A stretch of DNA of 64,000 nucleotides from Photobacterium profundum (GTDB lineage: Bacteria; Pseudomonadota; Gammaproteobacteria; Enterobacterales; Vibrionaceae), in the NCBI RefSeq assembly GCF_003026285.1, contig NZ_PYOD01000014.1, forward strand, positions 1 through 64,000, given 5' to 3'. The notes beneath the pieces were generated by a model. The model was not told the origin of the DNA, did no database searches, and saw only the letters and a program-made list of their open reading frames with translations. Numbering within the stretch: position 1 is the stretch's first letter; each line of letters starts with the position of its first letter. The position numbers and the translations under genes are program-made. Of the stretch, positions 26,857 to 34,894 are shown piece after piece.

Positions 26857-27759
26857 ATGAGCACAATTGCATTTATTGGACTGGGTAACATGGGTAGTCC
26901 TATGGCGAAAAACTTGCTAGCAGCAGGTTTTAACGTACAAGTATTTGATTTAAATGAATTGGCAGCGAAAAAGTTAGAGCCTTTAGGGGCGATTGTGTCA
27001 GCTTCTTTAGAAGATGTGGTCAAAGGGGCAACTACGGTCATTACTATGTTGCCTGCTGGCTCACATGTTCGTGCTGTGTATCTTGGTGATCATCATGGTG
27101 GTATAGGGTTGCTTAATCTTGTTTGTAGAAATACGTTTTTAATTGACTCTTCAACCATTGATCCCGATTCAGCTCGCTTAGTGGCGAATGAAGCCGCAAA
27201 TAAAGGGTTACAGTTTGTTGATGCACCAGTATCGGGTGGGGTTGCAGGTGCTAAAGCCGCTTCATTAACCTTTATTGTTGGTGGTACAGAGGCTGCTTTC
27301 GGTAAAGCCCATGCGATTTTACAGCACGTTGGCAAAAATATTTTCCATGCAGGTCATGCGGGTGATGGCCAGATGGCAAAAATCTGTAATAACCTTATGC
27401 TCGGTATTTTAATGTCAGGCACCTGTGAAGCACTTAACCTTGGGATTGATAATGGTCTCGACCCCAAAGTGCTTTCTAACATCATGTTACAAAGCTCTGG
27501 ACGAAATTGGGCATTAGAATTATATAACCCATGCCCTGGCGTAATGGAAAACGCTCCGGCCAGTAATAACTATCAACCTGGATTTATGAGTAAGTTGATG
27601 CTGAAAGATCTTGGCTTAGGGATGGATGCCGCTATTCAAAGTCAATCTTCCATTCCAATGGGGACATTAGCAAGAAATCTATACGCATTTCATAATGCGA
27701 ACGGTAATGAAACACTCGATTTTTCAAGTTTATTTGAGTTTTATCAGCGTCAATCATAG
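26857..27759 (+). CDS. mmsB: 3-hydroxyisobutyrate dehydrogenase
   Basis: A 300-residue NAD-dependent beta-hydroxyacid dehydrogenase oxidises 3-hydroxyisobutyrate to methylmalonate semialdehyde, the MmsA substrate. The Rossmann start FIGLGNMGSPMAKNLL (residues 5-20), the DAPVSGGVAGAKAASLTFIV substrate loop and the catalytic Lys in GQMAKICNNLMLG are all present. The PGFMSKLMLKDLGLGMDAA end is typical of MmsB. AGAGGAGG precedes the ATG. mmsA lies in the same operon, so the pathway from isobutyryl-CoA to propionyl-CoA is complete here. Confidence 0.95.
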   Translation: MSTIAFIGLGNMGSPMAKNLLAAGFNVQVFDLNELAAKKLEPLGAIVSASLEDVVKGATTVITMLPAGSHVRAVYLGDHHGGIGLLNLVCRNTFLIDSSTIDPDSARLVANEAANKGLQFVDAPVSGGVAGAKAASLTFIVGGTEAAFGKAHAILQHVGKNIFHAGHAGDGQMAKICNNLMLGILMSGTCEALNLGIDNGLDPKVLSNIMLQSSGRNWALELYNPCPGVMENAPASNNYQPGFMSKLMLKDLGLGMDAAIQSQSSIPMGTLARNLYAFHNANGNETLDFSSLFEFYQRQS

Positions 27760-27783
27760 TGCTAGCGAAAATAAGGATGCAGC

Positions 27784-28542
27784 ATGGACCTAAGAGAGAG
27801 TGTGATCGCAATAACAGGTGCAGGGCAAGGGTTAGGGCAAATGATGGCCGTTACTTTGGCACAATCAGGTGCTGAACTCGCACTGCTTGATGTGAATGAA
27901 GAAGCACTGCGTAAAACTCAAGACCAATGTCATATGCTAAGTACTAAGGCTATGATATATAAAGTAGATGTAACGAATGAGGCCGAAGTAGAGTTGGCAT
28001 TTAATGACATTATTGAAGACTTCGGTCAGCTCGATGGATTGATTAACAATGCCGGTATATTACGCGATGGGTTGTTGGTAAAAGCTAAAGATGGCGAGAT
28101 CAGTAAGATGTCATTAGAGCAATTTAATACCGTGATGGATGTTAATGTAACAGGGTCTTTTTTATGCGGAAGAGAGGCTGCAGTGAAGATGATCCAGACT
28201 CAACGTAAAGGTGTCATTATTAATATTTCTAGTGTTGCACGTGCAGGAAATATAGGACAGACCAATTATGCTGCATCAAAAGCTGCAGTTGCGACGATGG
28301 CAACATGTTGGGCTAAAGAGCTTGCTCGTTATGGTATACGAGCAGCTGCTATTGCTCCTGGTGTAGTTAACACTGCAATGGCTGAACAATTAAAACCTGA
28401 AGCTGTCGAGCGTTTGAAAAAAATGGTGCCAGTAGGAAGAATAGGGGAAACCAGTGAGATCGCACATGCTGCAAAGTACATTTTTGAAAGTGATTATTTT
28501 ACAGGCCGTGTACTAGAAGTAGATGGTGGTATGCGAATGTAG
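27784..28542 (+). CDS. Short-chain dehydrogenase/reductase (FabG-like)
   Basis: A classical SDR of 252 residues: cofactor motif TGAGQGLGQ, NNAG (near 89-92), catalytic Ser in NISSVARAG, Tyr/Lys in YAASK and APGVVNTAM. It is usually annotated as 3-oxoacyl-ACP reductase. As the last gene of a branched-chain operon that already has acyl-CoA dehydrogenase, hydratase and thiolase, it may oxidise 2-methyl-3-hydroxybutyryl-CoA of the isoleucine route; this is inference from context. AAGGATG lies upstream, 24 bp after mmsB. Confidence 0.88.
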   Translation: MDLRESVIAITGAGQGLGQMMAVTLAQSGAELALLDVNEEALRKTQDQCHMLSTKAMIYKVDVTNEAEVELAFNDIIEDFGQLDGLINNAGILRDGLLVKAKDGEISKMSLEQFNTVMDVNVTGSFLCGREAAVKMIQTQRKGVIINISSVARAGNIGQTNYAASKAAVATMATCWAKELARYGIRAAAIAPGVVNTAMAEQLKPEAVERLKKMVPVGRIGETSEIAHAAKYIFESDYFTGRVLEVDGGMRM

Positions 28543-28575
28543 CGCTAATATGTCAAGTATTGGTCATGCTGAATA

Positions 28576-28634
28576 TTAAAAGGGACGGAATCTTATCAAC
28601 TCTTTCTAGTCAAAAGTATTCCAGTTCCTTTTAA
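28576..28634 (+). terminator. Probable terminator of the valine/isoleucine operon
   Basis: TTAAAAGGGAC-GGAAT (28576-28591) can pair with ATTCC-A-GTTCCTTTTAA (28618-28634) with one G-U pair and one bulge. The U-rich end lies inside the stem, as in bidirectional terminators. Confidence 0.55.
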
Positions 28635-28684
28635 GTCATTCGTTCTAGATGCATGAGTTACTAATGGCTTATGATTGACATATA

Positions 28685-28792
28685 TCAGTTACCATAAACC
28701 ATGACAAATAATGCTAAACCACCACCGATTACAAACATTAGCATCCCTAGTGTAGCTGCAATTTTATTTAATATTGGGATAAATTTATCCAC
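28685..28792 (-). CDS. 35-residue single-helix membrane protein
   Basis: A GTG start at 28792 has a strong GGAGAG ribosome binding site five bases upstream (28798-28803 on the opposite strand). The product starts MDKFIPILNKIAATLGML, has one hydrophobic helix (about residues 12-33, with a GGG near its middle) and ends VYGN. This layout, short charged head then one membrane helix, is typical of small regulatory membrane proteins. I do not recognise the family. It lies alone in a 500-bp gap that otherwise looks empty. Confidence 0.55.
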   Translation of the reverse strand: MDKFIPILNKIAATLGMLMFVIGGGLALFVMVYGN

Positions 28793-28929
28793 AGTAACTC
28801 TCCGTCATGTCATGACCATCTACTTATCAAGATCGATATAAGAGGCAGAAGATGCCATATTTTAAGGGAAATTTCGAGTAAATTAATTACAGAAAGTGTT
28901 AATGGGTTATGCCCCCGTCAATTGAAGTA

Positions 28930-28958
28930 TTGACTAAGACGGCTACAAATAATAACAT
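28930..28958 (+). promoter_or_regulatory. Possible sigma-70 promoter of the CCGSCS protein gene
   Basis: TTGACT (28930-28935) and TAACAT (28953-28958) are separated by 17 bp, about 85 bp upstream of the small gene at 29044. The match is reasonable but not strong. Confidence 0.4.
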
Positions 28959-29043
28959 GCATTTAAATTGCACCTTATTGATCGCAGCTAAAAAGAGTTA
29001 GCTAAAGATAAGTTATTACGTCATTTATATCGAGGAAGTTATT

Positions 29044-29220
29044 ATGGGTTTATCATTTAAGAAAATTTTCAAAAAAGACGATAGTAAAGCAGAGCAGGAA
29101 AAAGTAGGTATAGAAGCATCTTCACAAGCAACAGCTTCAAATACAGAGGTTACACAGGAAGAAACAAAGAAAAAAGGAAAGCATGGTGAGCCGGGCTTTT
29201 GTTGCGGATCATGTTCATAG
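29044..29220 (+). CDS. CCGSCS-motif small protein
   Basis: The 58-residue product follows a GAGGAAG ribosome binding site. It begins MGLSFKKIFKKDD, an amphipathic basic helix with a Gly at position 2, continues with a Ser/Thr/Glu-rich linker and a KKKGKHGEPG stretch, and ends in FCCGSCS. This C-terminal cysteine motif defines a small protein family known in Vibrio-group genomes with no assigned function; the cysteines may bind metal or be redox-active. It is upstream of and convergent with yibL. Confidence 0.72.
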   Translation: MGLSFKKIFKKDDSKAEQEKVGIEASSQATASNTEVTQEETKKKGKHGEPGFCCGSCS

Positions 29221-29239
29221 GTAAAGAAGACAAAACGAT

Positions 29240-29277
29240 TGTGCTGTATACCCGTCGAAACAGAGCGATACAGCACA
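29240..29277. terminator. Hairpin between convergent genes
   Basis: TGTGCTGTAT (29240-29249) pairs with ATACAGCACA (29268-29277) around an 18-base loop, 20 bp after the CCGSCS gene stop. Only a short A-run follows, so termination of either gene is plausible but not strong. A second weaker dyad (AATCTATT ... AATAGATT) follows at about 29280-29315. Confidence 0.45.
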
Positions 29278-29314
29278 AAAATCTATTATTTACGCAAAGC
29301 GTGATAACAATAGA

Positions 29315-29671
29315 TTAGAAAGCTTTTGGTGCAAAACCAGTTACTTCTTTAAGACCCATCTCACGACCCAGTGCTGTCATTGGGTGAACAACAACTAAAC
29401 CACGAACAGACTTTTTCAGTTTACCCATGTCAGCTTGCTCTGCTTTTGTTAAAGCACGTTTGAAAGCCATTGACTTAACATCAGTGCCTTGTTGATTAAC
29501 ATCACGTGCTTGTTTTGTCTTTAAGCTAGCAATTTGATTGTTTAACTTAGTTAGCTCCAACTTAGCTTTAGCCGCAATTGCTTTATCACCGCGGTCTACT
29601 GCACCAGCTAGTTTACGTTTAGTTTTATCTAGCTTGTTGCTTACTTGTTGAAGTTCTTGCTTTAAATTCAT
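29315..29671 (-). CDS. yibL: YibL family ribosome-associated protein
   Basis: The 118-residue protein has a Lys-rich coiled-coil N-terminal half (KTKRKLAGAVDRGDKAIAAK) and a C-terminal half nearly identical to what I recall for E. coli YibL (KAEQADMGKLKKSVRGLVVV, HPMTALGREMGL, TGFAPKAF). YibL is a basic protein that copurifies with ribosomes; its molecular role is unsettled. It is monocistronic. The start follows AAGGTAACAGC. The identification rests on the conserved C-terminus. Confidence 0.9.
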   Translation of the reverse strand: MNLKQELQQVSNKLDKTKRKLAGAVDRGDKAIAAKAKLELTKLNNQIASLKTKQARDVNQQGTDVKSMAFKRALTKAEQADMGKLKKSVRGLVVVHPMTALGREMGLKEVTGFAPKAF

Positions 29672-29842
29672 GCTGTTACCTTAAAATCTACACTCACAAC
29701 ATCTGCCTATAGTGACATTCTAAGTCAGCATAACAGTGTTGGCCTGCACCTATTATAACAGCAACTTCCACTGTCAGTAACAAACCTTTGGTTTCAGTAT
29801 GAAAATAGCGTGAATAAATCTTAAAAAACTAAAAAATTACGA

Positions 29843-30694
29843 CTACTTATTAGCATTATTTTGAAATGATTCCGATATTTTCTTTATAGCACCATCGGAT
29901 AAGGCTGGATGCGATGTTACTGCTGGAACCAATACAATGTGAATTGCAGGTAAGGGGGGAAGCCACGTTTCATCCAATTCATACAGATCTTCTGAAAGAC
30001 TCGATCGTGCCATTGCCCCAATAGCCAAGCCGTGACGAACCATGCCTCTTTGCGCGCTGGCACTTGAGCTACAACTGACAAGATCGTAAGGAATCTGGTT
30101 TTTCATTAAACCCGTTAAAGCAGCAGAATGAAATTTACAATCGGGCTGAAAGAGTGCAACGGGTAATGGACGATGTTCTAATAATACATGTTGCTTAGAA
30201 CCTATCCATACACCCTCATCCGTTTTTAATAAATAGCCTTCTTCAAGATTGGGAGAGCGAGTCAAGATGGCAAGATGTAACTCTCCTTTATCTAAGCCTT
30301 GTCGTAGTAAAAAACTAGAAGCACAGGTGACTTGAATATTAATCTTACTTAAGCTTTCTCGAATAATACCAATAACCACAGGCAATATAGATTCTGCATA
30401 ATCATCGGGGCAACCAAGATGTAGGGCTGGGTAAGCTGTCTCTGTTCGTATCGCATTTATCGTTTCATCGTGTAAGCCTACAATACGCTTGGCATAACTG
30501 GCTAGTTGTTGCCCTTCATGACTGAGCACTAAGTGACGACCTTCCTTGGTAAATAGGTTTTTATCGAGTTCTTCTTCGAGCTTTTTCATTTGCATGCTAA
30601 TCGCTGATTGTGTGCGATGAATTTGTTTGGCTGCACGTGTAAAACTGCCAGTGTCGACAAAAGCGAGAAAACTTCGCAATGAATCTATGTCCAT
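29843..30694 (-). CDS. LysR-family transcriptional regulator
   Basis: The 283-residue protein starts MDIDSLRSFLAFVDTGSFTR, with a winged HTH over about residues 3-60 (AAKQIHRTQSAISMQMKKLE) and an effector-binding domain (about 88-280). The MDIDSLRSFLAFVDTGSF start and the late SSSASAQRGMVRHGLAIG region resemble regulators of the LrhA/HexA type. It is divergent from the GST-like gene at 30825 across 130 bp and may control it. AAGGAG precedes the ATG. Confidence 0.87.
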   Translation of the reverse strand: MDIDSLRSFLAFVDTGSFTRAAKQIHRTQSAISMQMKKLEEELDKNLFTKEGRHLVLSHEGQQLASYAKRIVGLHDETINAIRTETAYPALHLGCPDDYAESILPVVIGIIRESLSKINIQVTCASSFLLRQGLDKGELHLAILTRSPNLEEGYLLKTDEGVWIGSKQHVLLEHRPLPVALFQPDCKFHSAALTGLMKNQIPYDLVSCSSSASAQRGMVRHGLAIGAMARSSLSEDLYELDETWLPPLPAIHIVLVPAVTSHPALSDGAIKKISESFQNNANK

Positions 30695-30706
30695 ATATGC
30701 TCCTTT

Positions 30707-30740
30707 TATCAGATAGCATCATCTATTCAATATTCTGATA
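30707..30740. promoter_or_regulatory. Dyads in the LysR/GST divergent spacer
   Basis: TATCAG (30707-30712) and CTGATA (30735-30740) form an inverted pair, and ATAG-CATCAT-CTAT lies inside it. LysR sites in divergent spacers often look like this; the assignment is inference. Confidence 0.3.
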
Positions 30741-30824
30741 TGAGTTATCAAAACTATGCGCTAGTCATTAGAAAATCAACACGTTAAATTAAATCTACTA
30801 AATCTTAATGGTAAAGAGACGTGT

Positions 30825-31574
30825 ATGAAATTGATCATTGGCAATAAAAATTATTCAAGTTGGTCTTTACGTGGTTGGTTAATGTTAGCCAAAAATGGGC
30901 TGGAATTTGAGGTTGTGCAATTACCCTTATTTACTAAACGTTTTTATGAGGAATTATCAGTAATATCACCAGCTCTTAAAGTGCCAGTGCTTATCGATCA
31001 AATACAGGATGGTCTAATTAAGCATGGCCAAATAAAAAGTGGCAGTGTGAAAAGCGTTCAAAAACAGAGTGCAACTAGAGCCAAAGGGCAAGACACAGTA
31101 ATTTGGGATTCACTCGCCATTTGTGAATATATTAATGAGCAATATTTAAGTGGTTCAGCATGGCCCCAAACAATACAGGAACGAGCAAAAGCCAGATCGA
31201 TTGCTGCTGAAATGCATTCTGGTTTCAGCGCACTTCGTAACGAGATGCCAATGAATTGTCGTGCAAAGCGAACATTAGCACTCTCGGAATCCGCGTTGAA
31301 AGATGTTGCGCGCATTGATCAAATTTGGTCCGAACAAATGTCTTATAATATAAATAAAGCTGATGATGGCTGGTTATTTGGCAAATGGAGTATTGCCGAT
31401 TGCATGTTTGCACCTGTAGTTTTTCGTTTTGTGACGTATGGTGTGAAAGTTTCACCATTAGCAGAACAATATATGCAGCGCGCATTAGCATCGACTGAAA
31501 TGCAACAATGGTTAGCCGATGCTTTGACTGAAACGGACATCGTTGAGGAAGACGAAGCGGGAATCGCATTATAA
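30825..31574 (+). CDS. Glutathione S-transferase family protein
   Basis: The thioredoxin-like N domain (NYSSWSLRGWLMLAKNGLEF, then SPALKVPVL and VIWDSLAICEYINE) and the helical C domain (GFSALRNEMPMNCRAKR, WLFGKWSIADCMFAPVVFRF) match the GST branch that uses Ser or Thr near the start (SSWS). At 249 residues it is about 25 longer than usual: a basic, Gln/Ser-rich insert (about residues 66-90) interrupts the N domain between the cis-Pro loop and the DSLAI helix. The substrate is unknown. It is divergent from a LysR gene. Confidence 0.85.
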   Translation: MKLIIGNKNYSSWSLRGWLMLAKNGLEFEVVQLPLFTKRFYEELSVISPALKVPVLIDQIQDGLIKHGQIKSGSVKSVQKQSATRAKGQDTVIWDSLAICEYINEQYLSGSAWPQTIQERAKARSIAAEMHSGFSALRNEMPMNCRAKRTLALSESALKDVARIDQIWSEQMSYNINKADDGWLFGKWSIADCMFAPVVFRFVTYGVKVSPLAEQYMQRALASTEMQQWLADALTETDIVEEDEAGIAL

Positions 31575-31587
31575 TAACATCTTAATA

Positions 31588-31625
31588 TCACCCTTAGTAT
31601 ATGTCGTATGAGGGTGAGTTTTATT
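31588..31625 (+). terminator. Rho-independent terminator of the GST gene
   Basis: TCACCCT (31588-31594) pairs with AGGGTGA (31611-31617) and is followed by GTTTTATT. It lies 14 bp after the stop. Confidence 0.65.
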
Positions 31626-31814
31626 GCTATAAAATTGCATATAGTTTCAATTTAAACCATACCTCTCACTTAAACAGTGTGTTTCATATAACTGTTTCAC
31701 AACATTTACAACATAAAACCAATATTCAAAATGTCATTAAGTATTAGAGATGTATTTTTGGGTGCTTGTATTGTCGACGTTTTGATTAATTCATTATCGA
31801 GCGGTGATTGTATT

Positions 31815-31830
31815 TGTGATCTTGTTCACG
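31815..31830 (+). promoter_or_regulatory. Candidate CRP site upstream of the lysine riboswitch
   Basis: TGTGA-TCTTGT-TCACG matches the CRP consensus TGTGA-N6-TCACA with one change. It lies about 100 bp upstream of the riboswitch, a workable distance for activation. The rest of 31626-31914 holds only a doubtful 62-codon ORF and no confident -35/-10 pair. Confidence 0.45.
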
Positions 31831-31914
31831 ATGTTGTTTGTTTTGTGGTGTTGCTTAGGACTTTATATGTTGTATATAGGTTAACGCAAAATAGTATTCT
31901 ATATTTTGTGCAAA

Positions 31915-32086
31915 AGTAGAGGTGCATTATCTATTAGTAGACATGTGTTGGGTGACCCCCGATAACACAGGTTGAAAGGATTTAGTGCCGAAGTGGTAAC
32001 GGTTGTCAGCCTTACTGCTGGGGTTGTTCTTAATAGGAGCAACACTGTCACTGATTGCCCTTTGGGGATGAAGGTGGAGGGCTACG
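31915..32086 (+). promoter_or_regulatory. Lysine riboswitch (L box)
   Basis: Conserved L-box elements appear in order: AGAGGTGC (31918-31925), AGTAG, GTGCCGAAG, GCTGGGG, TGTCACTG and GGTGGAGGGCTAC (ends 32085). GTAG at 31916-31919 and CTAC at 32082-32085 can close the P1 stem. This five-helix aptamer binds lysine and normally switches the downstream gene off. It precedes an NhaC-type carrier, the arrangement described for the LysW lysine transporter, and a saccharopine dehydrogenase. Confidence 0.95.
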
Positions 32087-32103
32087 CAATGAATCATTGA
32101 CCA

Positions 32104-32147
32104 TCAAACCGTTTGTCGGTTTGAACGTTTCCATTGTTTTCTTTTTG
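32104..32147 (+). terminator. Riboswitch expression-platform terminator
   Basis: TCAAACCG (32104-32111) and CGGTTTGA (32117-32124) form a perfect 8-bp stem with a TTTGT loop, followed by a T-rich tract broken by a few bases. It is 18 bp after the aptamer and 100 bp before the start codon, so lysine binding would most simply favour termination here. Confidence 0.75.
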
Positions 32148-32241
32148 TTACTCTCCCTTAATTCGTTTGGCAATCCTCTATAACACATGGTGTGTAATTT
32201 TTGGTGTTTTCATCAAAAGGATAATTAAGGAGAGTGGCCGA

Positions 32242-33756
32242 ATGGCTGAATTTGGATTTTTATCGATAGTCCCCGCGATACTGGCTTTATTTCTGGCTTT
32301 TACAACCCAACATGTTGTATTAGCCTTAGGCGTTGCTGTTATGACAGGCATGATGATCATTACAGGCGGCAACTTTATTGATGCCTCTCAAATGATGTTA
32401 GTTGATGGACCTTTTGCTCAATTGGCAAAAAGTAGTAACGCACAAATTGTCATTGTAATTACGATTATTTCAGGCTTTATTTATCTTGTCGAACAATCTG
32501 GAGGCATGAAAGCCTTTTCAAATATGGCAACGCGCTATGTGTCAAACCCAGTTAAAGCGCAGTTAGCGACATGGTGTACTGGTATCGCTATTTTCTTTAC
32601 CGATTCAGGTAACTCGCTTATTTTAGGTCCAATGTTTTCGCCTATTTTTGAAAAACTAAAATTAAGCCGTGAGAAATTAGCCTATATTATCGATTCAACG
32701 TCTTCGCCTGTTTGTGTGTTAATTCCAATTATTAGTTGGGGTGTTTACTCTCAAGGGTTAATTGAAAATGCATTTGAAAATATGGGGCAACCTGTAGATG
32801 GCTTTACAACGTTCATTCAAGTTATCCCATATCAACTTTATGCCTTACTTGCTCTTGCCAGTGTGCCTATATATGCCGTAATGGGTAAAGATTGGGGACC
32901 AATGGCTGTCGCTGAGCAAAAAGCTAGGCAGCAACTTCAAGAGAAAACGAATACTGATGTTGAAAAATCAGCCCAGAGTGAATTACAAAAAAGCCCAGCT
33001 ATTAGCTTGATTATGGTGCCTTTGAGTATTCTTTTAGGCTGTATTATTACCTTGTTTACCTATAACTATTACCAATATGGTGGTATTAGTGGACCGGTGA
33101 TTCGTTCAACGTTAGGCACCAGTTATTTAATTGCTTCGGTATCGACGATTGCGTTCTACGGTATTAAGAATGTGATGAGTTACAGTCAAGCCTTCAATAC
33201 TTTTGTTGTTGGTATGCAAAGGATAATGCAGATCATCATTATATTGTTATTAGCATGGACACTGGGTGATATTTGTAAAGAATTAGGCACGGGTTCTTAT
33301 ATCAGTAGAATTATGAGTGATCGACTACCTGTGTTTGTGTTACCTGCATTAATTTTTATTATTGGTGGATTTATTTCAATCGCAACGGGTTCATCGTGGG
33401 GTACATTTGCGATTCTTATTCCGATAGTCGTGCCAATTGCTAGCGCATTAGGTGCCGATCCATTGATATGTATTGGTGCTGCTTTAAGTGGTGGTATGCT
33501 TGGTGATCATACTTCACCGATCTCAGATACCACTATTTTAAGTTCAATGTCGACAGGCTGTGATCATGTTTCGCATGTTCGTACTCAGTTCCCTTATGCC
33601 ATCTTAACGGCTGTTACAGCCAGCATTGGCTTTATGATTGCGGAGTTTACAAGAAACCCTTGGACTATTTTTGCAGCATTAGTACTTCAAATTTTCTTTA
33701 TTTTTGTGATGACTCGTCGCAGTTCATCCGTCTCAACAAAATCGATTCAGGTATAA
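32242..33756 (+). CDS. lysW: NhaC-family Na+/H+ antiporter-like carrier, probable lysine transporter
   Basis: The start is ATG 32242 (MAEFGFLSIVPAI), seven bases after AAGGAGAG; 36 upstream codons belong to the leader. The 504-residue protein has about 11-12 membrane segments, with the conserved FFTDSGNSLILGPMFSPIF, IDSTSSPVCVLIPIISWGVY, GFISIATGSSWGTFAILIPI and GGMLGDHTSPISDTTILSS. The family is annotated as Na+/H+ antiporter, but members behind lysine riboswitches are thought to import lysine (LysW). A cytoplasmic loop rich in Gln and Lys lies near residues 222-250. It is followed by a saccharopine dehydrogenase gene at 15 bp. Confidence 0.85.
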   Translation: MAEFGFLSIVPAILALFLAFTTQHVVLALGVAVMTGMMIITGGNFIDASQMMLVDGPFAQLAKSSNAQIVIVITIISGFIYLVEQSGGMKAFSNMATRYVSNPVKAQLATWCTGIAIFFTDSGNSLILGPMFSPIFEKLKLSREKLAYIIDSTSSPVCVLIPIISWGVYSQGLIENAFENMGQPVDGFTTFIQVIPYQLYALLALASVPIYAVMGKDWGPMAVAEQKARQQLQEKTNTDVEKSAQSELQKSPAISLIMVPLSILLGCIITLFTYNYYQYGGISGPVIRSTLGTSYLIASVSTIAFYGIKNVMSYSQAFNTFVVGMQRIMQIIIILLLAWTLGDICKELGTGSYISRIMSDRLPVFVLPALIFIIGGFISIATGSSWGTFAILIPIVVPIASALGADPLICIGAALSGGMLGDHTSPISDTTILSSMSTGCDHVSHVRTQFPYAILTAVTASIGFMIAEFTRNPWTIFAALVLQIFFIFVMTRRSSSVSTKSIQV

Positions 33757-33771
33757 GGTAAGGAACATCAT

Positions 33772-34833
33772 ATGCAAACAATTTTTTGGTTAAGAGATGA
33801 AGTAAAACAAGGTGAGCGTCGAGCTGCGCTTACTCCAGCAGGGGCATCTGCACTGATCCAAACTGGTGCTGTTGTTATGGTTGAAAAAAGCTCAACGCGA
33901 ATTTTCGCAGATGCTGAATACCTTGCTGCAGGGTGTGAACTGGTTGAAGGGCATAGTTGGGTAACTGCACCAAAGAATGCGTATATTCTAGGGCTTAAGG
34001 AATTACCAGAAGACGATTTCCCGCTACAGCACAAACATATATATTTTGCGCATGCTTTCAAAGGTCAGGATGAAGCCCCACAAGTTTTAGCGCGTTTTGA
34101 CCAAGGAAACGGTGAAATATTAGACCTTGAATTCTTACAAGATATTAGTGGTCGACGGGTATGCGCGTTTGGTTATTGGGCGGGTTATGTAGGTGCAGCT
34201 ATCGGTTTTGCGGGTTACTGCCATCGGTTGAATAGTGATTCAACGTTTCCTTCGGTAAATAGCTACCCAAATCGTGATGTTTACCTTGCTGAGTTGAAGC
34301 AGTTAATGACGCAACTACCGCAAAAGCCAACTGCGTTGGTTATCGGTGCGTATGGACGTAGTGGTCGAGGTGCCGTTGATTTATTTGCAGATATTGGTAT
34401 TGAAACGGTGCAATGGGATATTAATGAAACCAAAGCGGGTGGACCTTTCACTGACATTAACAATTTTGATATTTTAGTTAATTGCGCATATTTAGCCCCG
34501 GGTACTGCGCCATTTATTACGCCTGAAAGTTTGGGTTCATCGCCACGACTAAGTATGGTCAGTGATGTTAGCTGCGATCCTAATAACCCAGATAATCCAA
34601 TCCGAATCTATACTGCGTGTACAAAGTTAACTCAACCGATTGTTCAATCTCAAATTGTAGGCATTGAAGTGCAAGCGGTGGATCACCTTCCGACGGTATT
34701 ACCGAAAGAAAGCAGCGAAGATTTTGCTGAACAGTTATTACCGCATTTATTAACCCTTTCTGATAATTCAGATCCTGATGGGGTTTGGTTACGTGCGAAT
34801 GGCTTTTTCAACACTGCGGTTTCAGCATTGTGA
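33772..34833 (+). CDS. Saccharopine dehydrogenase, L-lysine-forming type
   Basis: The 353-residue protein has an AlaDH/PNT-like N-terminal domain (LRDEVKQGERRAALTPAGAS) and a Rossmann C-domain (ALVIGAYGRSGRGAVDLFAD, near 180-199), with Lys1-type motifs KSSTRIFADAEYLAAGCEL, HIYFAHAFKGQ and MVSDVSCDPNNPDNPIRIY. Lys1 interconverts saccharopine with lysine plus 2-oxoglutarate using NAD(H). It is uncommon in bacteria and here lies downstream of a lysine riboswitch, 15 bp after the carrier gene, so it should be expressed when lysine is scarce, which favours a lysine-forming role. No LYS9-type partner gene is nearby. Confidence 0.87.
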   Translation: MQTIFWLRDEVKQGERRAALTPAGASALIQTGAVVMVEKSSTRIFADAEYLAAGCELVEGHSWVTAPKNAYILGLKELPEDDFPLQHKHIYFAHAFKGQDEAPQVLARFDQGNGEILDLEFLQDISGRRVCAFGYWAGYVGAAIGFAGYCHRLNSDSTFPSVNSYPNRDVYLAELKQLMTQLPQKPTALVIGAYGRSGRGAVDLFADIGIETVQWDINETKAGGPFTDINNFDILVNCAYLAPGTAPFITPESLGSSPRLSMVSDVSCDPNNPDNPIRIYTACTKLTQPIVQSQIVGIEVQAVDHLPTVLPKESSEDFAEQLLPHLLTLSDNSDPDGVWLRANGFFNTAVSAL

Positions 34834-34894
34834 ATAAACCAATGTAGCTGTTAGAGGTAAGAGCCTTTGAGCTGTATCATAAAGTAACATTAAT

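Noticed and set aside
31881-31905. TTAACG ... TATATT as the lysine unit promoter
   Set aside because: The spacer is only 13 bp, too short for a sigma-70 promoter.
31731-31919. 62-codon ORF MSLSIRDVFLGACIVDVL...
   Set aside because: It has no ribosome binding site, ends inside the riboswitch P1 region and covers the probable promoter and CRP site. It is most likely chance.
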